Source of the DNA: Bradyrhizobium sp. SZCCT0148
GTDB taxonomy: Bacteria; Pseudomonadota; Alphaproteobacteria; Rhizobiales; Xanthobacteraceae
Direction of reading: 5' to 3'
NCBI RefSeq assembly: GCF_018129985.1
Contig: NZ_JAFCKT010000008.1
Coordinates: forward strand, 220,236-284,235
Length of the DNA stretch: 64,000 nt
Shown: positions 1 to 8,700 of the stretch, one piece after another
Layout of the letters: each line of letters starts with the position of its first letter
Position numbering within the stretch: the first letter of the stretch is position 1
Made by a program: the position numbers and the translations under genes
The notes under the pieces: model-generated
What the model was told of the DNA's origin: nothing
The model's database searches: none
Seen by the model: the letters and a program-made list of their open reading frames with translations, nothing else

Positions 1-1041
1 GTGCATTATGTCGTGCCGTCGGATCATCGTGGCGATCTTCCGGCGATCGATGACAATCAGATTACGACGTTCGAACGATCAGGCCGCGGTGTTGCCGGCC
101 TGTTCCAGATGTTGCGCGCAAGCATGCAAGCGCTGGATGCTTTCCGTCCCGATGTCGTGCACCTGCACTCCTCGTTTGCTGGCCTCGTGCTGCGCCCGGC
201 GCTGGCGGCCCGCCCAGATGGCCCGCGCGTCGTCTATTGCCCGCACGGCTGGGCGTTTTCACGCGAGACCGGCCGCCTCAGTCATCTCGTGACGAAAGCC
301 GCGGAGAAACTCCTCGCGCGCACGTCAGACCGAATCATCTGCATCTCCGGCGACGAGTTCAACGAAGCCGTTCGCGCAGGAATTCCCGCCGAGCGCCTCA
401 CCCTCGTCCATAACGGCATCTCGAGGAGCCGCACACCACAGCCCCTCGCGGCCGAGTGGACGTCCAGAAAGGTCAAGGTGCTGTTTATCGGGCGCCTGGA
501 CCGCCAGAAGGGCTTCGATCTCCTGATCGAAGCGGCACGCTCGCTCGAGGATGTGCTCGAGGTCCGCATGATCGGCGCCTCCGTCGTCAACAAATACGAA
601 GGCCCCAGCGTCCCGTCGAACGTGTCCCTGCTGGGCTGGCTCGATCGTCCGACCATCGAGACCCAGCTCGAGGCAGCCGATCTCGTCGTAATACCGTCAC
701 GATGGGAAGCCTTCGGCCTTGTTGCGCTGGAAGCGATGCGCGCGGCCAAACCCATCCTGGCCTTCCGCAGCGGCGCGTTGCCCGAGATCGTCGTCGATGG
801 CGTGACCGGCGTGCTCTGCGAGCCCGTTGCGGTCCAGCCGCTCGTCGATGGTTTCCGCCGGGCACTCGATCTCGATCTCAAGGTGCTGGGACAGCGCGGC
901 TACGACCGGTTCAAGCAGTTTTACGACGTTCAGAAGACGCATGGACAGTTGCAGCAGGTCTATACCGAGCTGCTCCACGACGACCGGGCACCGATCGACG
1001 CGAAGGCGGGGCTGCAATCGGACCTCTCCAAGAATTTCTGA
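1..1041 (+). CDS. Family-4 glycosyltransferase, 5' end cut by window edge
   Basis: The protein transfers an activated sugar onto a growing cytoplasmic glycan, presumably the exopolysaccharide repeat unit. The visible 346 residues lack the usual N-terminal strand with its glycine-rich loop, so the frame very probably starts upstream of the window and the GTG at base 1 is not the true start. What can be seen is the end of the N-terminal Rossmann domain (DVVHLHSSFAG) and a complete C-terminal GT-B domain with LFIGRLDRQKGFDLLIEA, then the nucleotide-sugar site VPSRWEAFGLVALEAMRAAK, whose E-x7-E pattern is typical of family GT4. It is followed on the same strand by an exported glycosidase-like gene, another GT4 and a flippase, which supports a polysaccharide role. 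The donor and acceptor sugars cannot be read from the sequence. Confidence 0.9.
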   Translation: MHYVVPSDHRGDLPAIDDNQITTFERSGRGVAGLFQMLRASMQALDAFRPDVVHLHSSFAGLVLRPALAARPDGPRVVYCPHGWAFSRETGRLSHLVTKAAEKLLARTSDRIICISGDEFNEAVRAGIPAERLTLVHNGISRSRTPQPLAAEWTSRKVKVLFIGRLDRQKGFDLLIEAARSLEDVLEVRMIGASVVNKYEGPSVPSNVSLLGWLDRPTIETQLEAADLVVIPSRWEAFGLVALEAMRAAKPILAFRSGALPEIVVDGVTGVLCEPVAVQPLVDGFRRALDLDLKVLGQRGYDRFKQFYDVQKTHGQLQQVYTELLHDDRAPIDAKAGLQSDLSKNF

Positions 1042-1159
1042 TGGTTGCGCTGCTCCACGCTCACACTTGCCCTCGCAGATGCAGGAGATCGCGATGGCGA
1101 TATCATGGACAGGACTTGGCGTCACCGCGAACCCAGTACGCGCGAGCATGATCTAGCCG

Positions 1160-2491
1160 ATGACCATCTCACGCACCTTGGTTCGCGGTAGCTTCCGCCT
1201 TGCCGGCCTCATCGCATCCATTTTTCTACCGGTTTCTGTCTCCGCACAGCAGGCGCAACCGCTCGATGCCCGATTCCTTCTGGGGGTCGGCACCCATCAG
1301 GGGCTGGGTGGCCCGGTGAGCGCGCGCGGGTACGTGCCTTCGGAGAACGTCGGACAGATCAAGCAACTCGGCCTCAATGCCTTCCGCGATGATTTTCCCT
1401 GGTCCGATTTTGAACTGGCGGGACGCCGCATGGGTTTCACGCCCAGGCTCGGCAGGCTCGAAGCACAGGTCAGGTCCGGCGTCGCGCGCCCCCTCCTGAT
1501 CCTTGCCTTCGGCCATCATCTGGTTCCGAATTCCTCGCCTCCGACCACCGATGAAGCGCGGCAGCGGTTCGCCGACTTTGCCGCGGCGGCAGCGCAATCG
1601 GTCGTGGCACAGCATCCTCTGTTCGAGCTCTGGAACGAATGGAATCTGGCGGGGAAGAAGGATCCGGCATTCTCGCCGGAGAACTATCTGGCGCTGGCGC
1701 AAGTCGCGCGACCGGCGGTGAAGCGGGTCGCGCCGAATGCGCCTTTCCTGGTCGGAGCGCTCGGCGACGATCCGGGCTGGACGTGGACGGAAAAGATGCT
1801 GCGGACCGGCATCCTTCAATATGCCGACGGCGCTTCGATCCATCTTTACAATTTCTGCATGGGCCCGAGCAAACGCACCTCCGCCGAAATCATTGAGCGG
1901 CTCACGGCGTTTCACCGTCTCGTCGGCCAGGCGAGCGGAAACCCCGACTTCCCGATCTATGTCACCGAGACGGGCTGGACCACGGCCAGCAACAAATGCG
2001 GCGTCAGCGAGCAGGCCCAGGCCGACAATACCGCGCAGCTCATTCTGTGGGCGTCCACCGCGACGCGCTGGTTTAAGGGCATGTGGCTCTATGAGCTCAA
2101 GGACAGTGGAAAGAACCCTTCGGAGCTGGAGGATAATTTCGGTCTCTATCGTTTCGACAATTCGCCAAAGCCCGTCGCCTGCGCGGCCCAGGGGGCCTGG
2201 GCTTTCATTCGCCCCACTCTGAGTGCCGAGCGACGCGAGCTCGCCAACGGCGTCGTGTCTATCAATGGATCGACGGCTTCGGGCGGCAGAGTTGCAGTCT
2301 GGTCCGAGGCCCCGGACCGACGTTACGAGATTCGGCTCAAAGGCGATCAACCAGGCGCAAGCTTTGCGATGCCGTGCGACCAGACGGCAAAGCCTGCGTC
2401 GGGGGTCTGGATCCCGGTCTCGAGCACACCGGTTTTGATTGCAGCCGATGACAGTGCCGTTCCTGCCCTGGAGATAAGGCCGGCGCGGTAA
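1160..2491 (+). CDS. Exported glycoside-hydrolase-like protein (clan GH-A type)
   Basis: This is a 443-residue protein with an N-terminal signal peptide (hydrophobic stretch about residues 12-28, ending VSVSAQQA), so it is probably periplasmic or secreted. The fold looks like a TIM-barrel glycosidase of clan GH-A (GH39/GH5-like). FELWNEWN supplies the likely acid/base Glu near residue 160, and YVTETGWT supplies the likely nucleophile Glu near residue 270. It is related to the head of the giant protein at 5750-9658, which shares a TETG(Y/W)TT box and a following LYEL motif. Lying inside a biosynthetic operon, it may trim, edit or release the polysaccharide during export. The exact GH family and substrate are not determined. 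It follows the GT4 gene after 118 bases without a clear terminator. Confidence 0.8.
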   Translation: MTISRTLVRGSFRLAGLIASIFLPVSVSAQQAQPLDARFLLGVGTHQGLGGPVSARGYVPSENVGQIKQLGLNAFRDDFPWSDFELAGRRMGFTPRLGRLEAQVRSGVARPLLILAFGHHLVPNSSPPTTDEARQRFADFAAAAAQSVVAQHPLFELWNEWNLAGKKDPAFSPENYLALAQVARPAVKRVAPNAPFLVGALGDDPGWTWTEKMLRTGILQYADGASIHLYNFCMGPSKRTSAEIIERLTAFHRLVGQASGNPDFPIYVTETGWTTASNKCGVSEQAQADNTAQLILWASTATRWFKGMWLYELKDSGKNPSELEDNFGLYRFDNSPKPVACAAQGAWAFIRPTLSAERRELANGVVSINGSTASGGRVAVWSEAPDRRYEIRLKGDQPGASFAMPCDQTAKPASGVWIPVSSTPVLIAADDSAVPALEIRPAR

Positions 2492-2521
2492 ACGCGATTT
2501 TACAGACATGAGGTTGACGCG

Positions 2522-3796
2522 ATGAAAGTTCTTTTGACGTCCACGCTTTATCCGACGCCTCAGGCCCCAAAGATCGTCGGCGGCGCCGAGATCTTCGCCC
2601 GACGCTTCGCCGAAGGACTCGTGCAACGCGGTGACGAGGTGGAAGTCATCCGGGCCGCATCCACGCCCGGGCAAGCTGCGGAAACCTGCGACGGCATCAA
2701 CGTCTATTCCGCGCCGGTGCGGAACGTCTATCTGCCCTTCACGGAGCAGAAGAACGTTGTATTGCGCAGCATCTGGCACGCGGTCGACGACTGGCAGATG
2801 CAGGCGCCCTTGATCGCGGAACGCATCCGCGCTTTCAAGCCCGACGTGCTGCATTCCAATAACCTGTCGGGCCTTACCACCGCGATCTGGCGCGTCGCCG
2901 CCCAGCTCGGCGTTCCCGTGCTGCATACGCTGCACGACTATTACCTGACCTGCCCGCGCTGCTCGCGCTTTCACAAGGGCCGGTCCTGCGAGCGCACCTG
3001 CGCGAGCTGCGGAATCCTGACCTTCCATCGCAAGCGCGCCACGCATTGGCTCAGCGCCGTGGTCGGCGTCAGCGAGCGCGTCCTGTCGATTCATACCGAC
3101 ATGGGCATGTTCTCGGAGACGCCTATCCGCACCGTGATCCGCAATGCCTCGACCGAGCCGCCGCGCGAGCCCTACCCCCGTCCCATCTGCACCACGGAAG
3201 TAACGTTCGGATTCATCGGCCGCCTCACGGAGGAAAAGGGCATCGACAATTTGATGCACGCGCTTGCTCTGCTGCCCCGTGATCGCATTCGCATGTTGAT
3301 CGCCGGCCGGGTCAGCGAGGAGGAGCAACGACGCCTGAAGACCCTCGCGCCGGATGCGCGAATAGAGTTCATGGGCTTCGTAGCACCGGACGATTTCTAC
3401 AGGCAGGTTGACGTGGTGGTCGCACCCTCCATCTGGCACGACCCCGGTCCGCTTGTCGTCGCAGATGCCAAGGCGGCCGGCAGGCCGCTGCTGGGAACGC
3501 GCTTCGGGGGCATGCCCGAGGTCATCGAGCACGGCCTGACCGGCTGGCTCACCGAAGCCGATCCGCAATCCCTTGCCAGAAGCATGCTCGCGATCGCAGC
3601 CGATCCGCACAAGATCGACGAGATCAGCCGGCGCCTCATCGCCGATACCAACAAGTGGATATTCTCCGACGTGCTGTCGTCATACAAGAACTTGTATGAG
3701 CAATTGCGCGAGCAGCGAATGTCGCGCATGCGCGCTGTAGCGTCCGACGCGCCCCAGGGGCGGACCGTCGGCAAGGAGCGCCTCATTCCGAGATGA
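2522..3796 (+). CDS. Family-4 glycosyltransferase
   Basis: This 424-residue GT-B enzyme opens with LLTSTLYPTPQAPKIVGGAE, the N-terminal sheet plus the GG loop typical of family GT4. The C-terminal half carries FGFIGRLTEEKGIDNLMHAL, then a donor-site segment with APSIWHDPGPLVVADAKAAGRP, in which the second conserved acidic residue is replaced by Asp. A cysteine-rich patch at about residues 145-166 (TCPRCSRF..CERTCASCG) occurs in a subset of GT4 enzymes and could bind metal. A GAGG element sits 8 bases before the ATG. The stop overlaps the start of the flippase gene by four bases (ATGA), so the two are co-translated, which fits assembly and export of one repeat unit. The sugar specificity is unknown. 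Confidence 0.9.
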   Translation: MKVLLTSTLYPTPQAPKIVGGAEIFARRFAEGLVQRGDEVEVIRAASTPGQAAETCDGINVYSAPVRNVYLPFTEQKNVVLRSIWHAVDDWQMQAPLIAERIRAFKPDVLHSNNLSGLTTAIWRVAAQLGVPVLHTLHDYYLTCPRCSRFHKGRSCERTCASCGILTFHRKRATHWLSAVVGVSERVLSIHTDMGMFSETPIRTVIRNASTEPPREPYPRPICTTEVTFGFIGRLTEEKGIDNLMHALALLPRDRIRMLIAGRVSEEEQRRLKTLAPDARIEFMGFVAPDDFYRQVDVVVAPSIWHDPGPLVVADAKAAGRPLLGTRFGGMPEVIEHGLTGWLTEADPQSLARSMLAIAADPHKIDEISRRLIADTNKWIFSDVLSSYKNLYEQLREQRMSRMRAVASDAPQGRTVGKERLIPR

Positions 3797-5184
3797 CACG
3801 CCTCCTCGCCATGGCGGGCTATGTCTATCAGAGCGCCGCGGCGATCGTCCTGATCTTCGCGATCAGCCATCTGCTGCCCGCCGCCGACTACACCAACTTT
3901 TCGCTCACGCTGGCCTCGAGCCAATTGCTCTGCGTCCTGATGTTCGAGTGGCTACAGCTGGCCGGACTGCGGTTTCTCGCCGCAGCCCGGGCGAACGAGG
4001 CGGCTCGGCTGAGGTGGTCGCTGCTTACAGCAGGCCTGTCGAGCGCGGCCGCGCTCCTTGTGGTCGGAAGCTGCGCGTCTCTGGTCAGCCTGCTCCCGAT
4101 GGGGGCCATTGCGCTGGGCCTCGGCATATCCGTGCTCCAGGGCCTGACGGATCTTTACTTCCTGTCGATACGTCTGTCCGACCGGCTGGGTCTCTCCTCC
4201 TTTCTGCTTGCGTTGCGCGCAACGGCCCTTCTGGCAGGGGCAGCCGCGGGAAGCGTGATTTCTGGAACGGCCGAAGCGGCGCTGATTGGGATTGCCGCCG
4301 GGCAAGCCTTCGGCCTCCTTGCCGGCCTTATCGCCCATCGCTCGCCGATGAAGCGCGGGTCGTTGCAGGACATGCTGGCCGACTGGAAGGATTTCTCCCG
4401 CTACGGCATGCTCGCGGCGGGCGCGTCCGTCATCCATCTGTCGGTACCGGTGCTGCTCCGTGTCGTCGTCATTGGTCAGCTGGGTGCGACAGGCGCCGGG
4501 GCCGGATTCTCGATTGCGCTCGACCTCTTGCAGCGTCCCTTCTGGGTCCTCAATGCAGCGATCCACACCGTAAGCTATCCGGAATTGATCGACGACTTCG
4601 AACACGGAGGCAGCGCAAAATCGGTGCAGTCGGCGCGGCGGATGTTCGAGTTCATGATCTGCACGACCCTCGTGCTGCTTGGTGGTCTCATTGGATTCAT
4701 CCCAGACGCCGCCCGTATCCTGGTGCCGCCGGCGAGCGTGGATGGCTTTATCGAGACGGCGCCGACGGTTGCCGCCTTCTATTTCCTGCACACCCATTTG
4801 CAGGCGACGATCGCGGTCGTGCCCCACCTCGAGAAGCTGGCGACCAGGCTCGTCGTCGTCGCGGCCGGCCAGCTCGCCCTCGTCGTGTCCTTCGCCCTGG
4901 TCGCGATGTCGGCCGGCCTGTCGCCTCGAGGGGCGGTCAACTGCGCTTCACTCGCTACGCTCGCCACGATATTGGTCGCGCTCGGTCCCACCCTGCGATT
5001 CGAAGCGTTCCCCCGCTGGCCGTTGGTCGTGCAGGCGGGATTGGCCGCAATGTTGATCGGATCGCTTGGTTGGGTACCTACGGGGCCCGCGGCATGGCTC
5101 GCCGGCAAGATTGTGATCGCCGCGATTGCGACCGCTGTCGTCGGATGGCGCGGAGATTTTCTGATGTTGGCCCGCCGCGCCTGA
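3793..5184 (+). CDS. MOP-family polysaccharide flippase-like membrane protein
   Basis: This 463-residue protein is built almost wholly of hydrophobic segments, about 12-14 predicted transmembrane helices, with few polar loops. This matches the Wzx/PST branch of the MOP exporter superfamily, which moves lipid-linked oligosaccharide repeat units across the inner membrane. The N-terminus (GYVYQSAAAIVLIFAISHLLPAADY) shows the typical first helix followed by the short A-D-Y turn. It overlaps the upstream glycosyltransferase by four bases, so it is translationally coupled to it. A second MOP-type gene lies at 12446-13903, so the locus has two candidate flippases. They may serve two different glycans, or one may have a specialised role; the sequence does not decide this. 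Confidence 0.85.
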   Translation: MTRLLAMAGYVYQSAAAIVLIFAISHLLPAADYTNFSLTLASSQLLCVLMFEWLQLAGLRFLAAARANEAARLRWSLLTAGLSSAAALLVVGSCASLVSLLPMGAIALGLGISVLQGLTDLYFLSIRLSDRLGLSSFLLALRATALLAGAAAGSVISGTAEAALIGIAAGQAFGLLAGLIAHRSPMKRGSLQDMLADWKDFSRYGMLAAGASVIHLSVPVLLRVVVIGQLGATGAGAGFSIALDLLQRPFWVLNAAIHTVSYPELIDDFEHGGSAKSVQSARRMFEFMICTTLVLLGGLIGFIPDAARILVPPASVDGFIETAPTVAAFYFLHTHLQATIAVVPHLEKLATRLVVVAAGQLALVVSFALVAMSAGLSPRGAVNCASLATLATILVALGPTLRFEAFPRWPLVVQAGLAAMLIGSLGWVPTGPAAWLAGKIVIAAIATAVVGWRGDFLMLARRA

Positions 5185-5749
5185 TTGGTCGCAGCGGCAG
5201 GCGGCAAGACCAGCCGGGTTCCGATGCGGAACTCGCTTGCCTCATCCGATCAGGCTTCGACCGCGATTGCACCGTCTTTGAGCAGGCACAACCATTACGC
5301 GCATATCTTACATCTTAACCGCCTATGGAGCCGGCACCTACGAACTTCCCGTGCAGGTTGGCGCAAGCTGCACGGGGGAAACGAGACGGAATTCGTACGA
5401 GAGACAGGCCGGCCTAAAATTGCCTTGCTGCTCTCTGTCGACTCGCGCACCGCGAGCATCCCGCTCAGGAGTTCAAAATCCGTCATTTGAATAGATTCCA
5501 ATTTGCGCAGCTTGCGCAGACATTCAGCAGCGCGAATTGCAAAAATCTTTAAAGCGCCTTTCTCACGTCATGCTGTCCCGGCATCGTATCAATATTCTGC
5601 TGCAACACGGAGCGAGTCTGTTCCTGCACAAGGAACCGCGTTTCGCTCGCGATTTGTAGCTTCGATTTTTATCTGAAATTCACACTCGACAGAGAAGCTT
5701 GAACGCAATCCCTGCGAGCAATTTCGTTCGCGCTGAAATCGAGTGTGCA
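5185..5749. other. Intergenic region upstream of the giant repeat protein
   Basis: No convincing gene is present, although an open frame runs from 5185 to about 5490 without any recognisable protein pattern. The stretch contains the tandem half-sites TTGCGCAGCTTGCGCAG near 5503 and a six-base hairpin (GTTCCT/AGGAAC, 5620-5636). A nine-base inverted repeat (CACACTCGA at 5681, TCGAGTGTG at 5739) ends two bases before the ATG at 5750. It is the likely promoter and leader of the downstream gene. Confidence 0.5.
5681..5747 (+). promoter_or_regulatory. Inverted repeat ending just before the giant gene's ATG
   Basis: CACACTCGA (5681-5689) and TCGAGTGTG (5739-5747) are perfect reverse complements separated by 49 bases. 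The second arm ends two bases before the ATG at 5750. In RNA the helix would sequester the ribosome-binding region of that start. As DNA it could be a looped operator. If the TTG at 5699 were the true start, the right arm would lie inside the coding region. Confidence 0.3.
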
Positions 5750-8700
5750 ATGTCCGATCAGACCATCCTGTCCGCCAGCGGATTCATCAACTCCATTGGC
5801 GTCAACACGCATGCCGGCTTCGGCTGGACCGGCTACAACAATCTCGCGCTGATGGTCGATGACCTGAAGTATCTAGGCGTCACCCATCTCCGCGACGCCA
5901 TGGGGACCAGCCCGGCCGCGCAACCCGTCGTCGAGGGTCTGGCGGCTGCCGGCTACAAATTCGACTTCCTGGTGTCATCCGCGCTGCCCCAGAGCGGCAC
6001 AACCGGGCTGCAGAACTACATCGCCTCGCTGCAGAAATTTGCAACGAGCCACCCGGGCAGCATCAGCTCCATCGAGGGGCTCAACGAAGCCAATCACCAG
6101 CCCTTCAGCTACAACGGCAGCTCGAGCCTGAACGCCGCGGCTCAATTTCAGAGCGCGCTCTATCAGGCGGTCAATGCCAACGCCACGCTCGGCAGCATCC
6201 CCGTGTACAATCTGTCACTGGCCTACAACGATCCGCAGGGCTACAGCCAGCTCGGCAACATGTCAGGCTCGGTCGACTACGCCAATGCGCATGCCTATGT
6301 CAGCACCAGCCTGACGACCAGCAGCTCGCTTGCCGCGACCCTGAGCGCCGTCATGACCGCGGCACCGGGAAAGCCGGTCGTCATCACCGAGACCGGCTAC
6401 ACGACGCAGGCCAACACCCAATATCTCGGCGTCAACGAGACGGTGCAGGCCAAATCGATCCTGAACACCCTGGTCGATGCCTACAAGGCGGGCGTGAGCG
6501 CGACTTATCTCTACGAGCTATTCGACCGCGACTCCTCCGCCAGCAATACCAATCCCGAAGCCAATTTCGGACTGTTCAATTCCGACGGGACGCCAAAGCT
6601 CGCCGCCACTGCCATTCACAACCTGACGACCATTCTGGCCGACGACGGCAAAGGGGGCCTGCAGCCGACTGATCCACTGAACTACACCCTGAGCAACACG
6701 CCGGCCACCGGCAACAGCATGGTGCTCGGCAAGAGCAACGGCGCCTACGAGCTCGTCGTGTGGGCCGAGCCGAAGCTCTGGAACGATCCCACCGATACCG
6801 AGGTCTCCAATCCGGCTCAGACGGTCAACGTGAACCTCGGCGGCGTGCATCATTCGGTCAAGGTGTACGACACGCTGACCGGAACCACCGCGATCGCCAG
6901 CTATACCGACGTCAGCACGATCACTATTCCGGTCAGCGACCACCCGCTGATCATCGAGATCGACGCGCCTCCTACCGCCACGACTCCGCCGGACACGAGG
7001 ACCGGCGTCAGCGGCACCGCAGCCCAGATCGTGCCGCAACTGTCCGACCTCAGCCACTCGACGGCGCTCCAGACGATCACGCTGACCGACTCGCACGTCC
7101 TGCCAGTCGCCTCGAAGGCGACCATGGACTACATGATCGCCCATTACGGCGGCGCTCTATCCAAGATACAGGGCGGATACTCGTTCTCAGTGACGAATAC
7201 GGCCGCGTCTTGGAGCAGCACGAAGACCTATAATTCCAGCGGTACGCTTGTGTCGAAGTCGGACACCGGCCTGAATGCGAGCGGGCAGCCGACCTCGACC
7301 ACCGTCGCCTACACCGACGGATCGCAGGACCTGATCAGCTACACCGGCGGCGTAAAGACGAAATTCGTTCACGTCGGCGCCGACGCTACACGGACCACCG
7401 ATACCTACAACACGGCCGGAACCCTGCTAAGCGAAGTGGTCCAGAAGTCCGACGGCTATTACTCCACGACGCTCTACACGAGCGGTGTGAAGACGGCTGC
7501 CTACGTCAGGAACGCGGACCGCTCCCAGGACAATTACACCTACGGCATCACGGGCAAGAGCTTCACCACCCAGGTGCAGCACCTCGATGCGTCCGGAAAG
7601 GTCACCTCGGTAACCCGCAGCCATGCCGACGGCTCGCTGGACTCGACTCAAGTCTACAATGCCGACGGCAGCAGCGTGATCACCGCGTACAGCGCCACGG
7701 GGGTGAAGCTGGTCCAGACCGCTTATCACGCCGACCACAGCAAGGACGTCTGGACCTACAACATCACAGGCCAGAATTACACGAGCGAGCACGACGTCTA
7801 CAACGCCACCGGCTTCCTCACCAGCCTGACGCGATTGCACAGCGACGGCAGCCTCGCCTTCAAGCTTACCCAGACGACCGACGGCACCAAGACGACCGAT
7901 TGGTACAATGCCGCCGGCAGCCACACCAGCGAAGTAATCCAGAAGGCCGACGGCTTTTCCTCGACCACGCTCTACAGCAACGGCGTCAAGACCAACGCCT
8001 ATGTCAAGAACGCCGACGGCAGCCAGGACAACACTGCTTACGGCATCACAGGCCAGAGCTACACCACGCTGATCCAGCACGTCGATCCCTCGGGCAAGGT
8101 CACAGCCGTGACCCGCAAGCATGCCGACGGCACGCTCGACTATTCTCAGGTCATCAACGGCGACGGCAGCAGCGTCGTCACCAATTACAATGCCGCTGGC
8201 ACACGGACCAAGGAAACCGACTTCCATGCCGACGGCAGCAAGGACATTTTCCTGTTCAACATCACCGGCCAGACCTACACGACCGAGCACGACATCTACG
8301 ATGCAACCGGCTTCCTCACCACGCTGATACGCAAGCACGCCGACGGCAGCATGGCATTCAAGCTGTTGCAGAGCGCGGATGGGACCAAGACCACGGACTG
8401 GTACGACGCCAAGGGCATTCTCACCAGCGAGGTGTTCGAGAAGCCGAGCGGCTACAGCTCGACCACGGTGTACACCAACGGCGTGAAGACGGCGGCCTAT
8501 ATCACCAACGCCGACCAGAGCCACGACAATTACAGCTACAACATCACCGGCCAGAGCTATACGACGCAGTACCAGCATCTCGATCCGGCTGGCCGGACGA
8601 CCGAGGTCACCCGCTGGCATGCGGACAATTCGCTCGATTACACCCAGATAATCAACGGCGACGGCAGCAGCGTGGTCACCAACTACGATGCAGCAGGCGT

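Noticed and set aside
1226..3610. A 794-codon open frame on the minus strand
   Set aside because: It is antisense to the glycosidase-like and glycosyltransferase genes, has shadow composition typical of high-GC DNA and no recognisable domain.
3948..5318. A 456-codon open frame overlapping the flippase gene
   Set aside because: It is arginine- and glycine-rich shadow sequence; the membrane-protein frame has clear family features.
5185..5490. 101-codon frame after the flippase gene
   Set aside because: It has no ribosome-binding site, no domain and lies in the probable promoter region.
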